Positions 1-6,564 of a stretch of 38,110 bases of DNA are shown here, piece by piece. Location of the stretch: assembly GCF_009754915.1 (NCBI RefSeq), contig NZ_WPIK01000022.1:1-38110 (forward strand), written 5' to 3'. Each line of letters begins with the position of its first letter. Positions within the stretch are counted from its first letter, which is position 1. The notes beneath the pieces are model-generated. The model was given only the letters and a program-made list of their open reading frames with translations, made no database searches and was not told where the DNA came from. The translations under genes were made by a program, and so were the position numbers. Origin of the DNA: Mucilaginibacter arboris (lineage in GTDB: Bacteria; Bacteroidota; Bacteroidia; Sphingobacteriales; Sphingobacteriaceae).

Positions 1-23
1 CTTTAATTTCTTTTTTTAGTATT

Positions 24-68
24 GATGCTTCTTTTATCAGGCAAAAAAATGTACGATAAAAGAAGTAT
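24..68. repeat. Dispersed 12-mer repeat, inverted pair
   Basis: GATGCTTCTTTTATC (24-38) faces GATAAAAGAAGTAT (55-68); the second arm carries a one-base change in the core. The loop has an A-run. It lies just beyond the DinB-like stop codon on the minus strand, so it could also end that transcript. Confidence 0.85.
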
Positions 69-90
69 GGCAACTACTTATAAAAGCGTT

Positions 91-555
91 TTATAAGCCT
101 TTGTTCCGCAAATAAAAAATATAATCTGTAACGGGCAATTGTTTTAATCCGGCCAGTTTTAAATGTTGCCCGGCCTGCGCCCGGTGGTGCGTTCCATGAT
201 TGATAACATGCGCAAGCACATCGCTTAACTGATTTTCAAAACTTTCTCCTTTTGAGTTTTGATAAGCTATTACATTTTTAAAGTCCACTGGTTCCAGTTG
301 GTTAATAAAATCAGCCCAGTTCAAATGGTTATCCTCCATAGTTCCTTCAAAAGTTTCTGCTTTCCAATCCGGCCATAAAGCGCCGCCAACAGCAGGTAAA
401 CCTTTACAACGGTTCAGCCAGATTTGTTGCGATGCTAATAAATGTGCCATTAACTGTACCGGTTTTTCTGGTGCACTCATCGCTAAAATGCTTTCCAGGA
501 TTAACAAGTTGGCGTATTTATCATAATCAAACATCTTTAAAAAATGTGCTTTCAT
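91..555 (-). CDS. DinB-family protein
   Basis: 154-residue soluble protein of the DinB/YfiT-like four-helix bundle superfamily. These proteins usually bind one metal ion through three histidines, and some act as thiol-dependent S-transferases; the substrate here cannot be read from sequence. Visible signs are the family length, the helix-2 stretch AHLLASQQIW with His38, and the C-terminal HVINHGTHHRAQ with His120 and His124, the usual metal triad. It stands alone, with its 3' end facing an inverted repeat pair at 24-68. A role in DNA damage should not be assumed from the name. Family confident, function unknown. Confidence 0.85.
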   Translation of the reverse strand: MKAHFLKMFDYDKYANLLILESILAMSAPEKPVQLMAHLLASQQIWLNRCKGLPAVGGALWPDWKAETFEGTMEDNHLNWADFINQLEPVDFKNVIAYQNSKGESFENQLSDVLAHVINHGTHHRAQAGQHLKLAGLKQLPVTDYIFYLRNKGL

Positions 556-590
556 TTCTTTAATAATTTAGGCAGACATCCGTTTTTTAG

Positions 591-606
591 TGCTAAAAGA
601 AGCAAT
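591..606 (-). repeat. Dispersed 12-mer repeat, single copy, reverse
   Basis: TAAAAGAAGCA at 594-604. Read on the minus strand it is ATTGCTTCTTTTA, five bases (GCACT), then AAAAAA, which fits the core + N5 + A-run pattern. It sits about 36 bp upstream of the DinB-like start and 90 bp upstream of the next gene, a divergent region where a terminator is not expected. Confidence 0.8.
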
Positions 607-693
607 ACTAGTTTTTAAATTTAGGATAAAGAAAATCAATTTTGCAACAAAGTTTAAAAGTGCTTGTTATCAACCCAAAATAAATTTTAAGTG

Positions 694-963
694 ATGAATG
701 CTTATCAGGAAAAATGGATTGAACTGTTTCAAGGCGCACATATTCCTAACTGGAAAATAAAACCGAATGGCGATGATATAGAAATCCAGGTCCCGGCAGA
801 TGTAGATTTAAAGATTGTGCGCGATAATTTTCCGCAAACGGTTGCTGCAATGTCACTGGATATTACCATTCCGAAAGAACGTTTACGCTTTATCATGCAC
901 AACGGCCACGCCAATACTGAGTATATTTTAAACCCGACAGAAGAAGATTTAAACAAAGCCTGA
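694..963 (+). CDS. Small conserved-looking protein of unknown function
   Basis: 89-residue soluble protein that I do not recognise. It has no signal peptide or membrane segment. The N-terminal half is amphipathic (EKWIELFQGAHIPNWKI) and the C-terminus acidic. A GTG at 691 is in frame, but the ATG at 694 right after it is the more natural start. It lies 51 bp upstream of the SDR gene in the same direction and may be co-transcribed. Its TGA stop (961-963) reaches into the dispersed repeat that begins at 962. Coding potential is supported by the uninterrupted frame filling the gap between two genes and by ordinary residue composition. Confidence 0.65.
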   Translation: MNAYQEKWIELFQGAHIPNWKIKPNGDDIEIQVPADVDLKIVRDNFPQTVAAMSLDITIPKERLRFIMHNGHANTEYILNPTEEDLNKA

Positions 964-983
964 TGCTTCTTTTATCACCTAAA
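962..983 (+). repeat. Dispersed repeat overlapping a stop codon
   Basis: GATGCTTCTTTTA, five bases (TCACC), then TAAATTTT. The first GA of the repeat completes the TGA stop of the preceding gene. This is one of the best matches to the extended consensus. Confidence 0.9.
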
Positions 984-1014
984 TTTTATTGTTCTTTAGC
1001 CTGAAACCAAACCC

Positions 1015-2013
1015 ATGAGCAGCCTTTTCAAAAAAACAAACACTTTGCCTTTAAACCAGCAAGTTGTGGTAATTACCGGTGCATCAAGCGGCGTTGGCCG
1101 GGCTACGGCGTTGGAATTTGCACGCTATCGTTGTACCGTTATTTTAGCGGCAAGGCAGCAAAACGAACTGGAAGAAGTAGCCAGAATTTGTACAGAACTT
1201 GGAGCAAAAGCGCTGGCCGTACCAACCGATGTAACACATGCGGAACAGGTAAACAACCTGACAAAAGCAGCAATTGCTTTCGGCGGAAAAATAGATGTTT
1301 GGGTAAACATAGCCGGTGTGGTTGTTATGGGCGAATTTAATGCTGTTCCGCTGGAAGCACATGAAAAGGTAATCCATACCAATTTATTAGGTTATGTTTA
1401 TGGCGCTTATGCTGTGCTGCCTTATTTTAAACAGCAGCAATCTGGCACCATCATCAACATGAATTCTGTTGGCGGTTTTGTGGCTGCGCCTTACAGCGTT
1501 GCTTACAGTGTCAGCAAATTTGGCGCGAGAGGTTATAGCGAAGCTTTACGGGCAGAATTATATCGTTTTCCGCATATTCATGTTTGCGATGTATTTCCTT
1601 ATTTTTTAGATACGCCCGGAACTAAGCACGCCGGTAATTACATTGGTAAAGTTTTAAAACCTGTTCCGCCTGTAACTACACCAACAAAAATTGCCAGTAT
1701 TATTGTTGGTTTGGCCGTACATCCGCGCAATTCTGTAACCGTTGGTGCATTTGCTTATATGGCCCGGTTAAGCAATTTGCTGCTTCCCGGCCTTGCCGAA
1801 TGGGGCATAGCCAAAGGACTCGAAGCGTATTTAAAAGTGGGTGACGATGCCCCTGTTACTGCGGGAAATATTTTACATCCAACCGGAACGTTTAATCAGG
1901 TTTCCGGCGGATTTACCAATAAAACCATTACTCAGAAAAGAGTAAACAAAGTAGCTGGTATTGCCGGTGCTGCTGTTGGTTTGCTATTTTTAATTAATAA
2001 AATCAGAAAATGA
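1015..2013 (+). CDS. Short-chain dehydrogenase/reductase (SDR)
   Basis: 332-residue NAD(P)-dependent oxidoreductase of the classical SDR family. The Rossmann nucleotide motif TGASSGVG is at residues 21-28, a NIAG structural motif follows, and the catalytic residues are Ser151, Tyr164 and Lys168 (YSVSK). It is longer than the usual 250 residues: the C-terminal 80 residues end in a hydrophobic stretch (GIAGAAVGLLFLI) followed by basic residues, which suggests membrane anchoring with the enzyme facing the cytoplasm. The substrate cannot be inferred. It follows the small gene at 694 with a repeat between them and is followed 8 bp later by a compact inverted repeat pair. Confidence 0.92.
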   Translation: MSSLFKKTNTLPLNQQVVVITGASSGVGRATALEFARYRCTVILAARQQNELEEVARICTELGAKALAVPTDVTHAEQVNNLTKAAIAFGGKIDVWVNIAGVVVMGEFNAVPLEAHEKVIHTNLLGYVYGAYAVLPYFKQQQSGTIINMNSVGGFVAAPYSVAYSVSKFGARGYSEALRAELYRFPHIHVCDVFPYFLDTPGTKHAGNYIGKVLKPVPPVTTPTKIASIIVGLAVHPRNSVTVGAFAYMARLSNLLLPGLAEWGIAKGLEAYLKVGDDAPVTAGNILHPTGTFNQVSGGFTNKTITQKRVNKVAGIAGAAVGLLFLINKIRK

Positions 2014-2021
2014 TTTATGCT

Positions 2022-2052
2022 GATGCTTATTTTAATGCCATAAAAGAAGCAT
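2022..2052. repeat. Dispersed repeat, tight inverted pair
   Basis: GATGCTTATTTTA and TAAAAGAAGCAT are separated by only six bases, giving a 12-bp stem with one mismatch. It starts 8 bp after the SDR stop and would form a stable hairpin. There is no T-run directly after it, so it is not a canonical intrinsic terminator. Confidence 0.85.
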
Positions 2053-2096
2053 TATCCCGTCGGCATCTTTATTTTATTTTGAAGGATTTTATTCCC

Positions 2097-2288
2097 TTAG
2101 CTAAAGTTCCAAAAAAAGCTTTTGATTAAAGTTGCATCCGTCATGTTTACCACTTCCGGATGTTTAAAGTGCATAATCAGGATTGTTACCAGTATATTTA
2201 TTCCAATCAGCGAAAAAGCAGAAACAGTCATCGAACGCCTGTTTTGCTTAATCTTTTTATTTAAGCTGTCAATTAGTTCATCTTTCAT
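2097..2288 (-). CDS. Small single-pass membrane protein, unknown
   Basis: 63 residues: a charged N-terminal third (KDELIDSLNKKIKQNRR), one predicted membrane helix (about residues 22-40, SAFSLIGINILVTILIMHF) and a short C-terminal tail. AAGGA lies 8 bases before the ATG, a good though not required ribosome site for Bacteroidota, and a TATCTTTG box lies 69 bp upstream. Overlapping frames on the other strand are less convincing because they lack these signals. No family recognised. It resembles the small membrane proteins often encoded next to anti-sigma or regulatory genes, but no partner is adjacent. Confidence 0.5.
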   Translation of the reverse strand: MKDELIDSLNKKIKQNRRSMTVSAFSLIGINILVTILIMHFKHPEVVNMTDATLIKSFFWNFS

Positions 2289-2356
2289 AATATTCCTTTT
2301 TAAAAAAATACTTTAAGCCTTATACGTAATCAAAAGGAGTAAGTTTTATTTTTTAT

Positions 2357-2364
2357 CAAAGATA
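2357..2364 (-). promoter_or_regulatory. -7 box candidate (TATCTTTG)
   Basis: On the minus strand this matches the Bacteroidota -7 consensus TAnnTTTG. It lies 69 bp upstream of the small membrane protein. No TTTG -33 element at the usual distance was seen. Confidence 0.3.
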
Positions 2365-2566
2365 CAAGTAAATGATTAAATTGATATTAATAATGCAACA
2401 AATTATTTATTTTGTTATAAAAATAGAAATAAGATGACAATAAATAAATGGAAAGGGGATTAGGGAAAGTATATATTTCTACAGGAATATGTTTAAAGCT
2501 GGTAAGTTTTTTGGCAGATGGATAGCAGGCTTAAGGTTTGGATCTTTTTTTAGCCTTAATAAATCT

Positions 2567-3043
2567 TTAAATAGTTTTTTTAAAATCAATATATTTTTGG
2601 ATTTCATCTATACAAGCTTGCATTTCTTTCTTAATTTGCCTTTCCCAAAACCTCAGCACTTTAAATCCCAATAACTCCAGTTTAATAGTATTGGTTTTAT
2701 CGCGCTGCATATTGCGTTCAATTTTTGCTATCCAAAAATCCCTGTTGGTTTTTATTTTTTCGCGCTTTTTTTCCCAGTTAAACCCATGCCAAAATTCACC
2801 GTCAATAAAAATAATAAGCCTGTATTTTTTAAGTACAATGTCCGGGTTTCCCGGGAGGGATTTATTGTAGAGGCGATAACGAAGCCCTGTTTTCCAAAGC
2901 GCTTTTCTAAGTAAGATTTCGGGAGAAGTATCCTTGGCTTTGATTTTAGACATTAACAAACTTCTTTGCCTGGTAGTGTAAAAGCCGTTTTCCTCTTTAA
3001 ACCTTGGTACTTTTATTACTTCTTCTTCCGTATAATTAACCAT
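2567..3043 (-). CDS. vsr: Very short patch repair (Vsr) endonuclease
   Basis: 158-residue homologue of Vsr, which nicks 5' to the T of T:G mismatches left when 5-methylcytosine deaminates, and so protects the sites of a partner C5 methyltransferase. Diagnostic stretches are RSLLMSKIKAKDTSPE near residue 30, NPDIV (Asp68, catalytic metal site), FIDGEFWHG (Asp81, Trp85, His86) and AKIERNMQRD. Compared with the E. coli FTHGCFWHHHHC segment, the structural zinc ligands are replaced (Glu83, Phe88, Trp90), so this copy probably folds without zinc. It is divergent from the methyltransferase, 251 bp away. The target is inferred to be the methyltransferase's own site. Confidence 0.92.
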   Translation of the reverse strand: MVNYTEEEVIKVPRFKEENGFYTTRQRSLLMSKIKAKDTSPEILLRKALWKTGLRYRLYNKSLPGNPDIVLKKYRLIIFIDGEFWHGFNWEKKREKIKTNRDFWIAKIERNMQRDKTNTIKLELLGFKVLRFWERQIKKEMQACIDEIQKYIDFKKTI

Positions 3044-3294
3044 AAAATATGTGGAAAACTAAATTTATTAGTATATTTGTAACGGATGTATGGTTTGAAA
3101 TAACATCTAACACTGTTATATAAAGAATGTTTATACTCAATCAGAAGTTGCCAAGTATATTTTGTAAAAGCAAGGTTGCCGGTTGAACTGCGAACAGTAA
3201 AAAAATAAATTAAAAAATCTTTAAACTGATTTGATATACATTAAATGTTTTATTAGCAGTTTTACGACTTTAAAAGATTGTTGAAATATAAGTA
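3044..3294. other. Divergent promoter region of vsr and the methyltransferase
   Basis: AT-rich spacer with no gene. A TATATTTG box on the plus strand (3072-3079) matches the -7 consensus but is 215 bp from the methyltransferase start. No operator-like palindrome or controller (C) protein gene was found. Confidence 0.3.
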
Positions 3295-4629
3295 ATGACA
3301 ACAGTAAAATTTATAGATTTATTTGCTGGAATGGGCGGTATAAGACTTGGTTTTGAATCAGCCTTTAATAAGGCAGGGTTTAAAACGGAATGTGTTATGA
3401 CTTCTGAAATAAAGCCCTCTGCAATAAAAACACTACTTCATAATTTTTCTCATAAATATTTTGTTGGAGATATATCTAATGTACCAAACGAGGGAATACC
3501 AGATTTTGATTTCCTACTTGGTGGTTTCCCATGCCAGCCATTTAGTGCAGGCGGAAAAAGGTATGGTTTTATGGATACAAGAGGAACACTTTTCTTTGAA
3601 ATTGAAAGAATTTTAGCCCAAAAAAAACCGTATGGGTTTATTTTAGAAAATGTTGAAGGCCTTGTTAGGCACGATTTAGAAAACAAATCTGATAAAGTAG
3701 GGCGTACTTTAAAAGTTATATTAAATAATTTATCAAAACTTGATTACGAAGTAAGTTTCCGTGTTTTAGATGCTTCTGATTTTAATTTACCACAAGCAAG
3801 AAAACGTATATATATTATTGGCACTAAAAATCAAAAGATAAGTTTAGATGATTTTGAAAAGAGAAAAAAGACATTAAAGGAAGTTCTTGAAAAAGGCCTT
3901 CCTACAATGGATACAAAGCTTACACGATTGCTTTTAAACCATTTTGATCTTAAAGATTTGCATGGCAAGTCAATTAAGGATAAACGCGGTGGTGATAGTA
4001 ATATCCATAGTTGGGATATAGGGCTAAAAGGTCCAATCACAAAAGAACAATCTATTTTACTGACAAAGCTTTTTAAGCAGAGAAGGAAAAAGAATTGGGC
4101 TTCTGAAATAGGTATAAAATGGATGGATGGAATGTCTTTAACCTTACAGCAAATTTCAACCTTTCACATAGCAGATGATTTAGAGGAAATGCTCGAAGAT
4201 CTGGTAAATAAAGGATATTTAAGATTTGAACACCCTAAGAAACTTTTAACAGAGGTTTCTGAACAAGGCTTTAAAACGCTAAGGGTTCAGGATACAACGC
4301 TACCTAAAGGATATAACATCGTATCTGGGAAATTAAGCTTTGAAATAAACAAGGTACTTGATCCAGAAGGTGTAGCACCAACTTTAGTGGCAACCGATAT
4401 GGCACGTTTTGTTGTTCCAGATAAGGGAGGGCTTAGGCGTATAACATTAAGGGAAGGTTTACGTTTATTTGGTTATCCAGAAAGCTATGTAATACCAGTA
4501 TCTATAAACGAAGGTTTCGACCTGCTTGGGAATACGGTTGCAGTAAATGTTATCAAAGCTATTACTAAACGACTTGTAAATTCATATATACAAAACGTTC
4601 AAGAAATGGTTAAGCATGATGTTTATTAA
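3295..4629 (+). CDS. DNA (cytosine-5) methyltransferase
   Basis: 444-residue type II C5-cytosine methyltransferase. Ordered motifs are visible: I, FIDLFAGMGGIRLGFE (AdoMet binding, near residue 6); IV, GGFPCQPFS with catalytic Cys80; VI, ENVEGL; VIII, QARKRIYIIG; and IX-X, LREGLRLFGYPESY and GNTVAVNVI near the C-terminus. The target-recognition region lies between about residues 200 and 380. It is flanked by vsr and a PD-(D/E)xK endonuclease and so forms a complete restriction-modification-repair cassette. Its stop codon overlaps that of the convergent endonuclease. The recognition sequence cannot be read from the protein; if the endonuclease is NgoBV/NlaIV-like it would be GGNNCC, which is inference. 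Confidence 0.95.
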   Translation: MTTVKFIDLFAGMGGIRLGFESAFNKAGFKTECVMTSEIKPSAIKTLLHNFSHKYFVGDISNVPNEGIPDFDFLLGGFPCQPFSAGGKRYGFMDTRGTLFFEIERILAQKKPYGFILENVEGLVRHDLENKSDKVGRTLKVILNNLSKLDYEVSFRVLDASDFNLPQARKRIYIIGTKNQKISLDDFEKRKKTLKEVLEKGLPTMDTKLTRLLLNHFDLKDLHGKSIKDKRGGDSNIHSWDIGLKGPITKEQSILLTKLFKQRRKKNWASEIGIKWMDGMSLTLQQISTFHIADDLEEMLEDLVNKGYLRFEHPKKLLTEVSEQGFKTLRVQDTTLPKGYNIVSGKLSFEINKVLDPEGVAPTLVATDMARFVVPDKGGLRRITLREGLRLFGYPESYVIPVSINEGFDLLGNTVAVNVIKAITKRLVNSYIQNVQEMVKHDVY

Positions 4630-5330
4630 ACTAAATCATTTCCAGTAGCTGCTTTATATCCAGCCAAAACCTTATTTAGCCATGTGCTAGTTATAGAATC
4701 ACGTGCAGTTGCTGTCCATTGTCGTTGTGTTGCATCAAATGCCTGAACAAATTGCAACGCACTATTAAATACTGGCAGTTTAGGGCCTCTGTCTTTTTTT
4801 CCAGTCCTTAAATACCATTTTGTTGGACGAATATTAAAAATTTCGCCCTGTTTTACTTGGCACTTCAGAGGCCAGTCCTGACTTGGACCTGTAATTTCCC
4901 AAACTTTTTTTAGCCAAACATCTTTTATTTCAATATAATGTCCAACCATACTATAGCCAATTATTAAATAATCAGAATCTAATCGATAGGGATGCAACAA
5001 TAAAGACCTTCTATATGCAAGAAAAGCAGCTACATCAAAATTGGGAGAATTATCATAATCAAAAGATTTTACTTCGAGCATCCCCTTTTTAGGGTCTGTT
5101 AAATCCAATTGAAAATCAGGGAAATCTTGAGTTCCGGGGCTTTTACCAAAAGTAACCCCTTCACTTATGAGCCAATCTCTTAACCATTCTTGCAATAGGT
5201 TTCCAACAGAATCTTTAGAAAGAATTTTAATGTCATGCCCATTTAAGATAAAGCTTATTATGCCTTTTTCTCCAATAATTCTATTATGAACAACTAATTT
5301 CTCATATATATCTTGTGCCGATAACTGCAT
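4626..5330 (-). CDS. Type II restriction endonuclease, probably NgoBV/NlaIV-like
   Basis: 234-residue protein with a PD-(D/E)xK nuclease signature: DFPDFQLDL (Asp72) followed by MLEVKSF (Glu86, Lys88). It has no signal peptide or membrane segment. Its place tail-to-tail with the cytosine methyltransferase (stops overlap by 4 bp, 4626-4629) and near vsr makes a cognate restriction enzyme very likely. The stretch around PDF and LEVKSF and the overall size recall the NgoBV/NlaIV family, which cuts GGNNCC; I recall this from family knowledge and could not check it. The convergent arrangement could couple expression by transcriptional interference or antisense effects. Confidence 0.8.
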   Translation of the reverse strand: MQLSAQDIYEKLVVHNRIIGEKGIISFILNGHDIKILSKDSVGNLLQEWLRDWLISEGVTFGKSPGTQDFPDFQLDLTDPKKGMLEVKSFDYDNSPNFDVAAFLAYRRSLLLHPYRLDSDYLIIGYSMVGHYIEIKDVWLKKVWEITGPSQDWPLKCQVKQGEIFNIRPTKWYLRTGKKDRGPKLPVFNSALQFVQAFDATQRQWTATARDSITSTWLNKVLAGYKAATGNDLV

Positions 5331-5407
5331 ATATTACTAAAAATAATGACAGCAATATTAATAAGAATTAATTAAATAGTTGTTTAAAACAATTATATGA
5401 CTTGGTA

Positions 5408-6166
5408 TTATAATTTGTAATAACTATTTAAAGTCATCAGATTTTGAATAGCATCGCCCATTGTATTGTTAAAATACACGTAAACAACTTTGCCATCATC
5501 CTGCCAGCCTTTAATATAAGTGGCATATTCATACAGAAAATCATCGGTATAACTGCCTTTGTAACTGCCGCCCGGGCCGTGGAACCGCAAATACACAAAA
5601 TTGGTTGCAGGCCCTAACAGGGGAGAAGCAGATGAAGACTTATCATGAATTACAATGCCCATCTGATAAGCGTTTAACAAATCATAAATCTCTTCCTTGT
5701 ACCAGGAACGGTCGCGAAATTCCAGCGCTATTTTCCATTGTTGCCCTTGGTTGGTTTCTTGTATAACCATTAACAGTTTTTCCAACTGAAACCGGTCTGC
5801 GACTTTTAAACTTGGCGGAAACTGAACTAATAAACATCCTTTTTTATGACCTGCATTACCAATTACTTCCATAAAATGATGGACATCTTCCCGGTTAAAA
5901 GTAAGCTTTTTGGCATGGGTAATTTCTTTCCATAGTTTAAAAGTAAACTGAAAATTAGCTGGAACGCTTTCCGCCCATTTCTGAACAGTTGCTGCCATCG
6001 GAACTTTATAGAAAGAACTGTTAATTTCTACACTGTTAAACAGCGAAGCATAATAAGTTAAACGGCTTTTGTCTTGAAATTCTTCTGGAAACAAGGTTTT
6101 ATTAGGAACAGGAAGTACAATGCCACTTGTTCCCGAATAAAACGTTGTATTATCGGTAAGCTTCAT
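5408..6166 (-). CDS. DUF72 (YecE-like) protein
   Basis: 252-residue protein of the DUF72/YecE family, TIM-barrel proteins of unknown function. Characteristic segments are YSGTSGIVLP at the N-terminus, YYASLFNSVEINSSFYKVP near residue 40, the KKGCLLVQFPPSL strand in the middle, and FVYLRFHGPGG then VYVYFNNTMGDA near the C-terminus, which together define the family. It is a cytoplasmic, single-gene unit divergent from the outer-membrane receptor gene. No partner suggests a substrate; the family has been linked loosely to nucleic-acid or sugar chemistry but without proof. Confidence 0.9.
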   Translation of the reverse strand: MKLTDNTTFYSGTSGIVLPVPNKTLFPEEFQDKSRLTYYASLFNSVEINSSFYKVPMAATVQKWAESVPANFQFTFKLWKEITHAKKLTFNREDVHHFMEVIGNAGHKKGCLLVQFPPSLKVADRFQLEKLLMVIQETNQGQQWKIALEFRDRSWYKEEIYDLLNAYQMGIVIHDKSSSASPLLGPATNFVYLRFHGPGGSYKGSYTDDFLYEYATYIKGWQDDGKVVYVYFNNTMGDAIQNLMTLNSYYKL

Positions 6167-6564
6167 TTTTATATAAATTCTTTAGGGAAAGTATTTGCTT
6201 GCTGTATTGCTGATTTTGATCTTTCAAAAAAGCTTATTTCCGATCCCTAAGTATGGGTATGAAATACAATAAGGTTTAAAATGGTTCTATAAAACCCTTG
6301 TTTAAATTTCAGATGCTTCTTTTATCACCTGAAAATTAGTGTTTTGTGTTTGTCTTTTTTTTTACGATAAAAGAAGCATCAGTTATTATAAAAATTCCTG
6401 TTTTGCAGTTTTCAAGCCTGCTTATTATTGTGCTTTAACACTTTCTGCATGAAAGGCTTTTGTTGCTTTATATGTAACAATCCTATACTCTTTCCTTAAA
6501 TTCAGAATTAATACAAGCTTACGCCTCATATTTGTAGTTTAATCAAAATGTGATATTGTTTTTT
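6167..6564. other. Divergent intergenic region with repeat pair
   Basis: 398 bp between the DUF72 gene and the receptor gene. It contains the perfect 15-bp inverted repeat pair at 6312-6380 and otherwise AT-rich sequence that must hold both promoters. A CATATTTG near-match to the -7 box lies about 35 bp before the receptor ATG. Confidence 0.5.
6312..6380. repeat. Dispersed repeat, perfect 15-bp inverted pair
   Basis: GATGCTTCTTTTATC (6312-6326) and GATAAAAGAAGCATC (6366-6380) are exact reverse complements with a 39-base loop. Each arm is followed inward by five variable bases and an A-run. It lies between two divergent genes, so it terminates neither. Confidence 0.95.

Noticed and set aside
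1125-1382. Frames inside the SDR gene on both strands
   Set aside because: Shadow frames with unnatural composition inside a gene with intact catalytic motifs.
2122-2316. Plus-strand frame overlapping the small membrane protein
   Set aside because: It is the complement of the better-supported minus-strand gene, and its own start lacks any signal.
2052-6312. Absence of the motif as proof that the restriction island is foreign
   Set aside because: Motif-free gaps of 3-4 kb also occur at 11.5-15.8, 15.8-19.4 and 19.5-22.5 kb in ordinary genes.
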